Below, in pieces: positions 23,998 to 33,077 of a stretch of DNA of 45,967 nucleotides; the stretch's first letter is position 1, and every line of letters begins with the position of its first letter. The translations under genes were made by a program, and so were the position numbers. A model generated the notes under the pieces. That model was not told the origin of the DNA. It ran no database searches and worked only from the letters and a program-made list of their open reading frames with translations. This stretch comes from Massilia sp. HP4 (GTDB lineage Bacteria; Pseudomonadota; Gammaproteobacteria; Burkholderiales; Burkholderiaceae_D). The stretch covers positions 1 to 45,967 of the forward strand of contig NZ_STGG01000053.1 in NCBI RefSeq assembly GCF_005222695.1, written 5' to 3'.

Positions 23998-25389
23998 ATG
24001 GCAAACGTTATCACGGCACCAACCTACGATCCAATCCTGACCGCAAACGACCTGGCCGACAAGTACATGCTCGCGCGCCAGGAAATCCTGAAGAGCCAGA
24101 AGACGGCCGCGAATGCGATCGACAAGGGCCTGACCGACCTGAGTTCGGCGCTCACGGCATTCCAGACCAGCCTGGCCGCGCTCACCGGCCTGAACAAGAC
24201 CCTGTACGCGCAATCGGCGGTTTTCGGCGACACGTCGATGGGCAGCGCCACCGCCAGCGCCACCGCGGCCGCCGGCACCTATTCTTTCTACGTCAAGCAG
24301 CTGGCCAGCGCCAGCCAGGTCGCGTATGCGGGCCTGGGCAACGCCACCGGCGTGAGCGGGAAGCTGGCGATCCAGATGGGTGGCGCCACCGCCTTCGAAG
24401 TCGATCTGGGCAATACCCCGCGCGACCTGACCCCGCGCGAGCTGGCGGCCGCCATCAACAGCGCCGAGGACAATGACGGCAAGGTCGTGGCCTCGGTGGT
24501 CAACACCGGCAACGGCACCTCGGAACTGGTGCTGACCGCCAAGGACACCGGCCTGGCCTCGAAGATCACGATCGGCACGGGCGGCCTGAGCGGCTCGATG
24601 GGCGCCGATCCGCTCGCCACCAAGCTCGGCAATGCCAACCTGCGCACCCTGGCCGCGGCGTCCGACGCCGAGATCCACGTCGGGGGCGAAGGCGGCACCG
24701 CGATCACCCAGGCCAGCAATACCTTTACCGCCATCGACGGCGTCAAGATGACATTCACCAAGGCCCACGCTCCCGGCGCGGCGCCGGTGACCCTGACCGT
24801 GAGCGCCGACGACTCGGCCACCGTCGCCAACGTGCAGGCCTTCGTGGACGCGTTCAACAAGCTCAAGGCCTCCCTGAACAAGCTCACCGCCGGCAACGAC
24901 CCGGCCACCAAGGCCGACGACGGCGCCTTCACCAACGATAGCGGCGTGCGCGCGCTGAAGGACCGCCTGAACGCCCTGCTGCGTCCGGGAAGCGGCGAGT
25001 CGCTGGCCGCCTACGGCATCATCGCCACCCGCAGCGGCACCCTCGAGCTGAACACGGATCGCCTGCGCTCCCAGCTGGCGCTCAACCCGAACGGCCTGGA
25101 TGCGGTGATTGGCTCGGCCTCGGCCTCGAGTCCGACCGGCATTGCCGGCGGCCTCGACAAGTACCTGAAAACGTGGAGCAACGGCGTCGACGGCCAGATC
25201 AAGCAGCGCCGCGACGAGAACGTCACCCTGCAAGACCGGCTGGCCGACCGCGAGGCCACGCTCGCGACGCAGCACAGGTCGGCCTATGACCGCTACCTGC
25301 GCCAGTTCACGCAACTGCAGACCATGCAGGGCGTGATGAACCATAACGTGACCTTGTTCGACGCCCTGTTCGGCAACGACAAGAACTAG
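23998..25389 (+). CDS. fliD: Flagellar filament cap protein FliD (LafB position)
   Basis: 463 residues; ATG at 23998 with AGGAG upstream. An N-terminal FliD/HAP2 domain (about 30-130), then D2/D3-like beta-rich sequence and a C-terminal FliD domain ending F-T-Q-L-Q-T-M-Q-G-V-M-N-H-N-V-T-L-F-D. The cap sits at the filament tip and folds incoming flagellin. It is followed by fliS, the arrangement of lafB-lafC in lateral clusters. A second, diverged fliD lies at 42638-43966. Confidence 0.94.
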   Translation: MANVITAPTYDPILTANDLADKYMLARQEILKSQKTAANAIDKGLTDLSSALTAFQTSLAALTGLNKTLYAQSAVFGDTSMGSATASATAAAGTYSFYVKQLASASQVAYAGLGNATGVSGKLAIQMGGATAFEVDLGNTPRDLTPRELAAAINSAEDNDGKVVASVVNTGNGTSELVLTAKDTGLASKITIGTGGLSGSMGADPLATKLGNANLRTLAAASDAEIHVGGEGGTAITQASNTFTAIDGVKMTFTKAHAPGAAPVTLTVSADDSATVANVQAFVDAFNKLKASLNKLTAGNDPATKADDGAFTNDSGVRALKDRLNALLRPGSGESLAAYGIIATRSGTLELNTDRLRSQLALNPNGLDAVIGSASASSPTGIAGGLDKYLKTWSNGVDGQIKQRRDENVTLQDRLADREATLATQHRSAYDRYLRQFTQLQTMQGVMNHNVTLFDALFGNDKN

Positions 25390-25404
25390 AAAGAGCCCGA
25401 CACC

Positions 25405-25794
25405 ATGTCCTATCAGGAAGCCTACGGCGGCTACCATGCCGTCAACCTGGACGCGCAGACCTCGCGCGCCTCGCCGGTCGAGCTGGTCCTGCTGCTCACC
25501 GACGGCCTGCTCGACGAGCTGGCGCGCGCGCGCGCCCACATCGTCGCGCGCCGCTACGAAGCCAAGGCGGCCAGCCTGGACAAGTGCGTCGAGATCATCA
25601 ATGGCCTGTCGAGCTCGCTCGACTTCGACAGCGGCGGCGAAACCGTCGCCAACCTGGCGCGCATCTACGACTTTTGCGCCACCCGCCTGTACGGCGCCGG
25701 CATCAAGCTCGACCCCACGATGGTGGACGAGGTGATCCAGGTCCTCACCACCATCCGCCAGGGCTGGAAAGGCGTGCAGGAACGCAATGGCTAG
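25405..25794 (+). CDS. fliS: Flagellin export chaperone FliS
   Basis: 129 residues: Y-Q-E-A-Y-G-G-Y, V-E-L-V-L-L-L-T-D-G-L-L, then the helical N-L-A-R-I-Y-D-F-C-A-T-R-L and V-L-T-T-I-R-Q-G-W. FliS holds flagellin C-termini unfolded and delivers them to FlhA. Its partner is presumably the flagellin at 4001-4864, about 21 kb away. Overlaps the next gene by 8 nt. Confidence 0.95.
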   Translation: MSYQEAYGGYHAVNLDAQTSRASPVELVLLLTDGLLDELARARAHIVARRYEAKAASLDKCVEIINGLSSSLDFDSGGETVANLARIYDFCATRLYGAGIKLDPTMVDEVIQVLTTIRQGWKGVQERNG

Positions 25795-26104
25795 GACGCC
25801 GACCATCGAGCGCCTGGCGGCAGGCCTGCGTGACGCCAGCGCGCGCGCCGACTGGGACCTGCTCGAGCGCGCCGTGCGCGAGCTCGGGCCCCAGGTCGAG
25901 GCGCTGGCCGCGCGCGGCCCCTGGAACGCGGCCGAACGCGCGGCCCTGGCCGGCCTGCGCGCCGCCCACGATGGGGCGGCCCAGGCCTGCGCCGAGGCTG
26001 CCGCCAGCGTGCGCGAACAGCTGGGCGACCTGCACGACAACCAGGAAGGCCGCATGGCCTATGCCCTCGCGGGCGAACTCGAACCGGGTAGCACCACACA
26101 ATGA
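25787..26104 (+). CDS. Small helical protein in the FliT/LafX position
   Basis: 105 residues, Ala-rich and predicted all-helical (L-L-E-R-A-V-R-E-L-G-P-Q-V-E-A-L). Translationally coupled on both sides: its ATG lies inside the end of fliS and its stop overlaps the fliK start. Size, charge and place right after fliS match FliT-like FliD chaperones, and in Laf clusters a small gene (lafX) stands here. No motif allows a firm name. Confidence 0.7.
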   Translation: MARTPTIERLAAGLRDASARADWDLLERAVRELGPQVEALAARGPWNAAERAALAGLRAAHDGAAQACAEAAASVREQLGDLHDNQEGRMAYALAGELEPGSTTQ

Positions 26105-27348
26105 ATTTCTCCATGAATAGCGCGATGAATGCCATGAATGCCGTCGGCAACGCAGTTGGCAACGCAGTTGGCAACCCAGTGTCCAGGATCGCCGCCAACG
26201 GCGCGCCGGCCGACCAGGCCCAGGCGCCCGACGGCGTGCTCCTGCCGGGCGCCGGCCAGGCCCTGCCGCAGCCGGCGCTCCAGGTGCTGCCGTTCCAGCA
26301 CTGGATTGGCGCCGATGGCGCGCTGCCGCCGGTCGATGCCGCCGTGCCGGTCGAGGGCGCCGCGCCCGAGGCCGCCCCGGAAGAGCTGGCGGACGAACAG
26401 CCGGACCAGACCCTGGCCGCCGAACAGGCAGTGGCGATCGACGCCGTGCTGGCCGCGATGACGCCGCAAGTCGCGCCGGCCGCGCTGCCGGCCATGATGC
26501 TGGCGATGTCGGGCGCCAAGCCGGGCGCCGCCAACGATGGCGTCGGGCCTGCCGCCGCCGCGCTGGCCGCGCTGGCCGCCGTGACCGAGGTGGCCGGCAT
26601 GGCCGCTGCGCCCGACGGCCAGCCGGCAGTCGCGCCCCGCGCCGCGCCTGACGTTCCTGTCGCGCCGCTGCCGGTGGCTGCGCCGGCCACCCCGCGCACC
26701 GACGCCGCCGCCCAGCCGCTGCCGGCCACGCCGGCCGCGGCCCCGACCCCGGCCGCCCCTGCCGCGGCGGCCGGCGCCGCAGTCGATGGCGCAGCGCCCG
26801 ACGGCGCCGACGGCGCGCCCACCACCGGCGCCACCGGCATCGCCGCCGGCCAGCCGGCCGCCGCGCGCGGCAACGCCAGCGTGGTGCTGGCCGGTCCGCC
26901 GACCGCCTGGCGCCAGACCCTGCACGAAGCGCTGGGCGAACGGCTCCAGCTGCAGGTCGGCCGCGGCGTCGAGCAGGCCACGATCCGCCTCGAGCCGCCG
27001 ATGCTGGGCCGGATCGACATCTCGGTCCGCCATAGCGGCGGCAACCTGGAAGTGCATATCGCCGCCAGCAATACCGACGTGCTGCGCCAGCTGAACACGG
27101 TCAGCGACAGCCTGCGCAACGACCTGGCCGGCCGCCAGTACAGCAATGTCTCGGTCAATGTGAGCGAGACCCCGCGCGCACAGGCGAGCGCCCAGGCCGG
27201 CAACCAGCCGTCCGGCCAGCCGGGCGCCGACGCCCAGGGCCGCGGCCGCCAGCAAGAACAAGACGACCAGCGCCAGCGCACGCCCGGCCTGGCCCTGAAC
27301 GATGCCGGCGACGCCGGTTCCCTGTTTTCGATGAACGACCGCGACTAG
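26101..27348 (+). CDS. fliK: Flagellar hook-length control protein FliK (LafE position)
   Basis: 415 residues. The N-terminal two thirds is Ala/Pro-rich and low in complexity, as expected for the ruler part; it begins with M-N-S-A-M-N-A-M-N-A and a G-N-A-V tandem repeat. The C-terminal Flg_hook domain (about residues 275-360: L-Q-L-Q-V-G-R-G-V-E-Q-A-T-I-R-L-E-P-P, then L-G-R-I-D-I-S-V) contacts FlhB to switch substrate class. A Gln-rich tail follows. ATGA overlap with the previous gene. Confidence 0.93.
   Translation: MNFSMNSAMNAMNAVGNAVGNAVGNPVSRIAANGAPADQAQAPDGVLLPGAGQALPQPALQVLPFQHWIGADGALPPVDAAVPVEGAAPEAAPEELADEQPDQTLAAEQAVAIDAVLAAMTPQVAPAALPAMMLAMSGAKPGAANDGVGPAAAALAALAAVTEVAGMAAAPDGQPAVAPRAAPDVPVAPLPVAAPATPRTDAAAQPLPATPAAAPTPAAPAAAAGAAVDGAAPDGADGAPTTGATGIAAGQPAAARGNASVVLAGPPTAWRQTLHEALGERLQLQVGRGVEQATIRLEPPMLGRIDISVRHSGGNLEVHIAASNTDVLRQLNTVSDSLRNDLAGRQYSNVSVNVSETPRAQASAQAGNQPSGQPGADAQGRGRQQEQDDQRQRTPGLALNDAGDAGSLFSMNDRD
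26146..26181 (+). repeat. 12-bp tandem repeat in fliK
   Basis: GGCAACGCAGTT occurs at 26146-26157 and 26158-26169, followed by a degenerate third copy (26170-26181). It encodes G-N-A-V, G-N-A-V, G-N-P-V. Gain or loss of a unit would change the ruler by four residues without a frameshift. Confidence 0.85.
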
Positions 27349-27351
27349 ACC

Positions 27352-27801
27352 ATGAAAGCAAAACTGATCATTGCATTTGCCGGCGTCGCTGTAGCGGCGG
27401 CGGCCGCCGCGGGCGGCGCCATGTGGTATATGAAGCCGGCCCCGGCCGACGGCGCCATCGCCCGGCCGGCCCCGGAAAAGAAACCGACCAAGTACGTCAC
27501 CCTGGACAAGGTGATCGTCATGCTGCGCCGCGCGCCGAACGAGCAGGCCGCGCACTATCTGTCGGTCGACCTGGTGCTGGCCACCACCCCGGCCGAGGAG
27601 AAGGAAGCCAAGGAGCAGCTGCCGCTGCTGCGCAGCATCGCCGTGTCGGCGCTGTCGGCGCGCACCCTGGCCGAGGCATCCGCCATGACGGTCGACCAGT
27701 ACGCGGAAGAACTGAACAAGGTGTTCAACGCCAACTATGAGAAGGAAAACCACGTCAAGCCGTTTTCCGAAGTCATGGTCGGCAAGCTGATCATCGAGTG
27801 A
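27352..27801 (+). CDS. fliL: Flagellar basal-body-associated protein FliL (LafF position)
   Basis: 149 residues with one N-terminal membrane segment (about 5-27) and a periplasmic FliL domain (Y-V-T-L-D-K-V-I-V, then Y-L-S-V-D-L-V-L) ending V-G-K-L-I-I-E. FliL rings support the stator, which fits its place before motA/motB. It starts 3 nt after fliK. Confidence 0.93.
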   Translation: MKAKLIIAFAGVAVAAAAAAGGAMWYMKPAPADGAIARPAPEKKPTKYVTLDKVIVMLRRAPNEQAAHYLSVDLVLATTPAEEKEAKEQLPLLRSIAVSALSARTLAEASAMTVDQYAEELNKVFNANYEKENHVKPFSEVMVGKLIIE

Positions 27802-27823
27802 CGCAGACACTCCCGGTGACCAC

Positions 27824-28564
27824 GTGGCCTATATGACCGACTACCTCGACGTTGGCGCTGCCGCCGAATATGGCGACGCCCAGGCCGCCGCCGGCATGAG
27901 CGCGCAGGAAGAGGGGCGCCACCTGCTGGCCTACGCGCCGCTGGTCAAGCGCATCGCGCGCCAGCTCGGCAGCCAGGTCTCGGGAGCGCTGGGGCGCGAG
28001 GACATGGAACAGATCGGGCTGATGGGCCTGCTCGAGGCGCTGCGCCGCTACGGCCAGCCCGATACCGGGTTTTCGAGCTATGCGGCGCTGCGGGTGCGCG
28101 GCGCCATCCTCGACGAGCTGAGGCGCCAGGACTGGCGCCCGCGCGCCGTGCGCCAGGACAGCCACCGCCAGCGCGACGCCCTGCGCGCGCTCACGCGCAG
28201 CCTGGGCCGCGAGCCGAACGAGAAGGAAGCGGCAGCGGCGCTGGGCTTGAGCCCGGAGGAGTATCAACAGTATCTGCTCGACGACAGCGCCGAGGAAATG
28301 CTGAGCTTTGACGAAGTGTTGCAGGAAGCGGTCGCCGAAGCCCACCATACCCCCGGCCCCGAAGAACAGTTCATGGTGCGGCGCAGCCTGGAACAGGTGC
28401 TGTCCGCCCTCAACGAGAAGGAGCAGCGCGTGATCCAGATGATCTACGAGTTCGAACTGAGCTACAAGGAAATCGCCGCCGTGCTCGACCTGTCCGACGC
28501 CCGCGTCTGCCAGCTCAACAAGAGCGCGCTGGCCAAGATGAAGGCCGCGCTGCAGCGCGACTGA
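27824..28564 (+). CDS. fliA: Flagellar sigma-28 factor FliA (LafS position)
   Basis: 246 residues. Region 2 (Y-A-P-L-V-K-R-I-A-R-Q-L, D-M-E-Q-I-G-L-M-G-L-L-E-A, then F-S-S-Y-A-A-L-R-V-R-G-A-I-L-D-E-L-R), region 3, and a region 4 helix-turn-helix (S-Y-K-E-I-A-A-V-L-D-L-S-D-A-R-V-C-Q) typical of FliA. The GTG at 27824 has GGTGA at suitable distance; the ATG at 27833 is the alternative. It should direct late genes such as flagellin and flgK and be held by the FlgM encoded at 30488. Confidence 0.95.
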   Translation: MAYMTDYLDVGAAAEYGDAQAAAGMSAQEEGRHLLAYAPLVKRIARQLGSQVSGALGREDMEQIGLMGLLEALRRYGQPDTGFSSYAALRVRGAILDELRRQDWRPRAVRQDSHRQRDALRALTRSLGREPNEKEAAAALGLSPEEYQQYLLDDSAEEMLSFDEVLQEAVAEAHHTPGPEEQFMVRRSLEQVLSALNEKEQRVIQMIYEFELSYKEIAAVLDLSDARVCQLNKSALAKMKAALQRD

Positions 28565-28595
28565 CCCCATTACAGAGAAAATAAGGCCCTACGTC

Positions 28596-29507
28596 ATGCA
28601 GCAATTACTCGGTATCGCCATCGTGCTCGGCGCCATCTTCGGGGGCTTCACCCTGATGGGCGGCACCTTTGCCTCGATCTTCCACCCGGTCGAGATCCTG
28701 ATCATCGGCGGCGCCGCCTTCGGCGCGCTGGTGCTCGGCAATCCGAAGCACGTGCTGTCCGAGATGGGCCACCAGCTCAAGAAGGTCGCGGCGCGCAAGA
28801 AGCACGACTCGGAATTCCAGCGCCAGCTGCTGCTGTTGATGTATGAACTGCTGCAGACCGCCGCCGGCGGCCTGAAGGCGCTCGACGCCCACGTCGAGGC
28901 GCCTGCCGAAAGCCCGCTGTTCCAGCGCTATCCGGCGATCCTGGGCGAGCCCAAGCTGCTGGCCTTCATCGTCGACAACTTCCGCCTGATGGCCATGGGC
29001 AAGATCAATGCCCACGAACTCGAAGGCGTGCTGGAGCAGGAACTGGAAGCCATCCACGAAGAACTGACCCAGCCGTCGAAGTCGCTGCAGAAGATCGCCG
29101 AGGCGATGCCGGGCTTCGGCATCCTGGCCGCGGTGCTGGGCATCGTGATGGCCATGTATTCGGTCTCGGGCGGCGCCGACTCGGGCGAGATCGCCGAGAA
29201 AGTGGGCGCGGCCATGGTCGGCACCTTCATCGGCATCTTCTTCTGCTACGGCGTGCTGGAACCGCTGGCCAACCTGATGAAGCAGACGGTCAACTCGGAC
29301 GCCTCGACCATGGAGACGGTGAAGGTCGTGCTGTGCACCCACGTGGCCGGCAAGCCCGCCCTGCTGGCGATCGACGCCGGCCGGCGCCTGATCCAGCTCA
29401 ACACCAAGCCCAGCTTCGCCCAGCTCGAACAGTGGATCAATGCCATGGGCGGCGAAGACGAATCGCAGAACAAGCGGCGCCGCGGCAGCGACCGCATGGC
29501 GGGGTAA
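28596..29507 (+). CDS. motA: Flagellar stator protein MotA (LafT position)
   Basis: 303 residues with four membrane segments: two near the N-terminus and two around 170-225 (P-G-F-G-I-L-A-A-V-L-G-I-V-M-A-M and V-G-A-A-M-V-G-T-F-I-G-I-F). The cytosolic loop carries charged residues that face FliG. It is a proton-type MotA by resemblance. Its location in the flagellar operon gives the lateral motor its own stator. Confidence 0.95.
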   Translation: MQQLLGIAIVLGAIFGGFTLMGGTFASIFHPVEILIIGGAAFGALVLGNPKHVLSEMGHQLKKVAARKKHDSEFQRQLLLLMYELLQTAAGGLKALDAHVEAPAESPLFQRYPAILGEPKLLAFIVDNFRLMAMGKINAHELEGVLEQELEAIHEELTQPSKSLQKIAEAMPGFGILAAVLGIVMAMYSVSGGADSGEIAEKVGAAMVGTFIGIFFCYGVLEPLANLMKQTVNSDASTMETVKVVLCTHVAGKPALLAIDAGRRLIQLNTKPSFAQLEQWINAMGGEDESQNKRRRGSDRMAG

Positions 29508-29510
29508 CAC

Positions 29511-30458
29511 GTGTCGAAACCGAACGACAAGCACGAATCGACCATCGTCAAGCGCGGCGGCGGCAAGCACCAGCACGACGAGCACGGCGGGGCCTGGAAA
29601 GTCGCCTTCGCCGACTTTTGCCTGGCGCTGATGGCCCTGTTCCTGGTGCTGTGGCTGATCGCCGCGCGCGAGCAGCAGAACCTGAAGGCGATCGTGCGCG
29701 ACGCTACCGACAGCGGCATGCTCGAAGGCCAGGGCCAGAAGCCAGCCATCGCCAGCGAACCGAGCGGCAGCCTGATCGAGCGTTTCGAAGTGCCGCGCAC
29801 CGGCAATGCCGGCACCAGCAATCCCGGCAGCCCGAGCGCACCGCGCACCGCTTACGAGACCCCGGCCGACCTGGCGGCCCTGTCGAAGGCCCTGACCGAG
29901 CTGTCGGTGAATGCCGGCCTGGCCTCCAACCTGTCTACTGTCGTCACGCCCTATGGCTTGCGCGTGATGCTGCACGACACCGACAAGCAGGGCATGTTCA
30001 TGCGCGGCAGCGCGCTGCCGACCGGCCGCTTCGCGCGCCTGCTACAGAAGATGGGCCCGCTGTTCGCCCAGATGCGCAACCAGATGCTGATCATCGGCCA
30101 CACCGATTCCAGCCGCTACGCCGGCGTGGACAAGGGCGGCTATTCGAACTGGGCGCTGTCGACCGACCGCGCCATGGCCGCGCGCACCCAGTTGCTCACC
30201 GGCGGCATGCAGAGCAGTACCGTGCTGCAGGTGGTCGGCATGGCCGACCGCGGTCCGCTGCACCCGGAAGACCCGCTCGACGGCATGAACCGCCGCATCG
30301 AACTCCTGATCCTGACCAGCGCCCAGTCGCGCGCGGTGGCGAATATGTTCGGCGCCCCGAGCGGCCAGGGCACGGCGCTGGGCAGCGGCGCAACGGTCAC
30401 CATGCCGGATGCGACGGCACTGGAAGAACTGCGCGGCCAACTGCCGAAAACGCCATGA
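29511..30458 (+). CDS. motB: Flagellar stator protein MotB (LafU position)
   Basis: 315 residues from a GTG start. A single membrane segment (about 33-51) contains the ion-binding Asp35 (A-F-A-D-F-C-L-A-L-M-A-L-F). A periplasmic linker and plug lead to a C-terminal OmpA-like peptidoglycan-binding domain (I-I-G-H-T-D-S-S-R-Y, then N-R-R-I-E-L). No separate MotY is seen. Confidence 0.95.
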   Translation: MSKPNDKHESTIVKRGGGKHQHDEHGGAWKVAFADFCLALMALFLVLWLIAAREQQNLKAIVRDATDSGMLEGQGQKPAIASEPSGSLIERFEVPRTGNAGTSNPGSPSAPRTAYETPADLAALSKALTELSVNAGLASNLSTVVTPYGLRVMLHDTDKQGMFMRGSALPTGRFARLLQKMGPLFAQMRNQMLIIGHTDSSRYAGVDKGGYSNWALSTDRAMAARTQLLTGGMQSSTVLQVVGMADRGPLHPEDPLDGMNRRIELLILTSAQSRAVANMFGAPSGQGTALGSGATVTMPDATALEELRGQLPKTP

Positions 30459-30487
30459 CGATCCAAGCAAAATCCCGAGGTAACCGC

Positions 30488-30751
30488 ATGAAAATTACCG
30501 GCTCGCCCGTCTCCACCGTCACCCTCGGCGCCCAGGCTGCGCCGGCGCCAGTCCAGGCCGAAGCGCCGGCAGCCCCGGCCGCCGCCCTGCAATCCGAGGT
30601 CTTGAAACCGGCCGCCGACGCCTTGCGTGCGCTGCCCGACTTCGACGCCGCCCGCGTGGCCGAGCTGCGCGATGCGCTGGCGCGCGGCGAGCTGCCGTTC
30701 GACCCGGGCCGCCTGGCCGGCCTGATCCAGAAATTCCACGGAGGTCGCTGA
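30488..30751 (+). CDS. flgM: Anti-sigma-28 factor FlgM
   Basis: 87 residues from the ATG at 30488 with GAGGTAA upstream. A disordered, Ala/Pro-rich N-terminal half is followed by a conserved C-terminal sigma-binding helix region (A-R-V-A-E-L-R-D-A-L-A-R-G-E-L-P-F-D-P-G-R-L-A). FlgM holds FliA until the hook is complete and it is exported. TGATG overlap with flgN. Confidence 0.9.
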   Translation: MKITGSPVSTVTLGAQAAPAPVQAEAPAAPAAALQSEVLKPAADALRALPDFDAARVAELRDALARGELPFDPGRLAGLIQKFHGGR

Positions 30752-31179
30752 TGGCCACCCTGACCCGCCAGCAGGCCAATGCGCTGCTGCTCGAAGGCGT
30801 CCAGCGCGACCTGGCCGAGTCCGCCACTATCCACACCCTGCTGGAAAAGCAGTTCGAAGCCGCGGTGCGCCACCGCAGCGCCGAACTGACCGCGCTGGCC
30901 GACGGCCTGGCGCCGCTGCTCGAAGCGATGGAAGCGCGCCGCCAGCAGCGCCTGCAACTGGTGCGCGCCCTGCTCGGCCCGGACGCCACGATGGCGCATT
31001 ACGGCGCCAGCCTGGACACGGCCGCGCGCGCGGCCTTCGACGCCGCCTGGACCGAGCTGGAAGCCATCGTGCGCGCCTGCAAGGAAGCGACCACGCGCAA
31101 CAGCCAGTTGCTGGCCGAGCAGTACTCGGTCATGCAGCGCGTGCTGCACGGCGAGGACGAACTCTATGCGCCACGCTGA
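30751..31179 (+). CDS. flgN: Hook-filament junction chaperone FlgN
   Basis: 142 residues, fully helical, with GGAGG just before the ATG. Position after flgM and the pattern of long amphipathic helices fit FlgN, the chaperone for FlgK and FlgL. Its 3' end overlaps the next gene by 14 nt. Confidence 0.88.
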   Translation: MATLTRQQANALLLEGVQRDLAESATIHTLLEKQFEAAVRHRSAELTALADGLAPLLEAMEARRQQRLQLVRALLGPDATMAHYGASLDTAARAAFDAAWTELEAIVRACKEATTRNSQLLAEQYSVMQRVLHGEDELYAPR

Positions 31180-31927
31180 TTACGCCATCGCCCCGACGGC
31201 GCCGACCGCAGCCACTGCCGCGACGGGCGCCACCCGCCCGACCGCCGGCCTCGGCGGCGGCGAGGCCAGCTTCGGACGCGTGTTCAACGAGCTGCAGGGC
31301 GAAGTGAACGCCTACATCCAGCATGGCGACGCCGACGGCGGCGCCGCCAGCAGCCTCTCGGCCGAAGGCGCGCTGCTGCGCCTGCGCGCCCGCGGCCTGG
31401 TCATGGGCGAGGACGACCAGGTCGACGGCGCCGCCGCCAGCGGCGGCGCGGCCGCGAACACGCCCGAGCAGCAGGCCTTTTTGGACAGCATCGCGCCCTG
31501 GGCGCGCCAGGCCGCCGATCGCCTGGGCGTGGCCCCGGAATTGGTTCAGGCTCACGCTGCGCTGGAATCGGGCTGGGGCCAGCGTCCGCTGCGCACCGCC
31601 GACGGCGCGAGCAGCCACAACCTGTTCGGGATCAAGGCCGGCGCCAGCTGGCAGGGCGCGACCGGCGACTCGACCACCACCGAATACATCAATGGCGCGG
31701 CGCTCAAGACGCGCGAACGCTTCCGCGCCTATCCGGACGCGGCCAGCGCCTTCCAGGATTACGCCCGCGTACTGACCGACAATCCGCGCTACCGCGCCGC
31801 CCTGAACACCGGCAGCGACGCCCAGGCCTTCGCCCAGGGCCTGGCGCGCGGCGGCTATGCGACCGATCCCGGCTACGCCGCCAAGCTGGCCCGCATCGCG
31901 GGCAGCCTGCAGGGAGCGAAGCAGTGA
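31166..31927 (+). CDS. Flagellar muramidase (FlgJ C-terminal glucosaminidase domain, free-standing)
   Basis: 253 residues. About 90 Ala/Gly-rich residues precede a glucosaminidase domain identical in layout to the C-terminal half of FlgJ: L-V-Q-A-H-A-A-L-E-S-G-W-G-Q (catalytic Glu), N-L-F-G-I-K, and Y-P-D-A-A-S-A-F-Q-D-Y-A. It would cut peptidoglycan for rod passage. The rod-binding half of FlgJ is encoded separately at 38714-39058. No signal peptide is visible, so export would have to go through the flagellar apparatus. It ends 4 bp before the convergent flgA. Confidence 0.9.
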   Translation: MRHADYAIAPTAPTAATAATGATRPTAGLGGGEASFGRVFNELQGEVNAYIQHGDADGGAASSLSAEGALLRLRARGLVMGEDDQVDGAAASGGAAANTPEQQAFLDSIAPWARQAADRLGVAPELVQAHAALESGWGQRPLRTADGASSHNLFGIKAGASWQGATGDSTTTEYINGAALKTRERFRAYPDAASAFQDYARVLTDNPRYRAALNTGSDAQAFAQGLARGGYATDPGYAAKLARIAGSLQGAKQ

Positions 31928-31931
31928 TGGC

Positions 31932-32639
31932 TTACTCGCCCAGCGGCATGTCGATCGGCTGCACGGCGCCGGCGCCCAGCACCCGCATGCGCACGACCTG
32001 CCCGCTGGCGTTGTTCTTGACCCGCACCACGGCGCCGCGCGCGCCGGCGTCGAGCGCCTCGCCCGCCATGCTGACCTCGATGCCGTCCTGGCGCGCCGTC
32101 ATGACCACCGCGTCGCCGCGCTTGACGGCGATCGGCGCCACCAGCTGGCTGGCGCGCAAGACCTCGCCCGTGCGCAGGCTGCGCCGGCTGGACTGGCCGA
32201 CGGCTTCGTCCAGCATGCCGATCGGATCGCGCACATTGGTGATGTCGCGCCGCTCGAGCGTGACGTCGGATTCGGAAAGTTCGCGGTTGGCCGCCACCGG
32301 GGCCGCCGTCACCGCCACCAGCGCCGAGACACGCGCGCGCACCACGAAGTCGTGGCGCCAGCCCTTGCCGTCCGGGCAGCGCGCAACGAAACGCATGCGC
32401 GCCGGCTGGCGGGTGTCGATCGCCTCGATGTCCACTTCGCCCTTGCATGCGGGGGCCGGACGGCTGCTGGCCACCGTGAGATCGAATTGCGGATCGCCCA
32501 GCCCGACCGCATCGGCGCCTTTTTCAAGCTGCTCGCGCGCGGCTTGTTCTATTTGTACGGAAATAGTTTGCGCCGACCACGCTGTGGTGCACAACAGACA
32601 GATTACAATACTTGTTGTTGCCTTACGGAAAGCAATCAT
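31932..32639 (-). CDS. flgA: P-ring assembly chaperone FlgA
   Basis: 235 residues with a signal peptide (hydrophobic core I-V-I-C-L-L-C-T-T-A-W-S-A) and a C-terminal SAF-type domain (R-E-L-S-E-S-D-V-T-L, then G-E-V-L-R-A-S-Q-L, then V-K-R-G-D-A-V). FlgA is the periplasmic chaperone for FlgI. Divergent from flgB across a 68-bp intergenic region, as in many flg clusters. Confidence 0.93.
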   Translation of the reverse strand: MIAFRKATTSIVICLLCTTAWSAQTISVQIEQAAREQLEKGADAVGLGDPQFDLTVASSRPAPACKGEVDIEAIDTRQPARMRFVARCPDGKGWRHDFVVRARVSALVAVTAAPVAANRELSESDVTLERRDITNVRDPIGMLDEAVGQSSRRSLRTGEVLRASQLVAPIAVKRGDAVVMTARQDGIEVSMAGEALDAGARGAVVRVKNNASGQVVRMRVLGAGAVQPIDMPLGE

Positions 32640-32707
32640 CGGACAATACGGGTCAGGCGGAAAGACCCATTCTACCCAAACTAACTGCAGTTCACTGGAG
32701 AATCGCC

Positions 32708-33067
32708 ATGTCGATTAATTTCAAGGAAGCACTCGGCGTCAGCGCCGACGCGCTCCAGCTGCGCGCCGAACGCACCCGCGTGCTGGCCGCGAACATTGCC
32801 AACGAAAGCACTCCGGGCTATACGGCGCGCGACATCGACTTTGCCAGCGTGATGCAGGACCAGATGGATGCCGAGGATGGTGCCCCGACCCTGTCGGCCG
32901 AGGGCCCGCTGTACCGCGTACCCTTCCACCCCAGCGCCGACGGCAATACCGTCGAGATCGGCGTCGAACAAGCCGCCTTTTCGCAGAACGCCTCCGATTT
33001 CCAGACTAGCCTGACCTTCATCAATATGAAGCTGCGCGGCCTGAACAAAGCCATCAGCGGCCAATAA
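32708..33067 (+). CDS. flgB: Proximal rod protein FlgB
   Basis: 119 residues; ATG at 32708 with GGAG at 8 nt. N-terminal rod motif A-A-N-I-A-N-E-S-T-P-G-Y and C-terminal helix (F-I-N-M-K-L-R-G-L). First gene of the rod-hook operon. A longer frame to 32612 runs into the flgA promoter region and is not used. Confidence 0.95.
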   Translation: MSINFKEALGVSADALQLRAERTRVLAANIANESTPGYTARDIDFASVMQDQMDAEDGAPTLSAEGPLYRVPFHPSADGNTVEIGVEQAAFSQNASDFQTSLTFINMKLRGLNKAISGQ

Positions 33068-33077
33068 GGAGCGCAGA

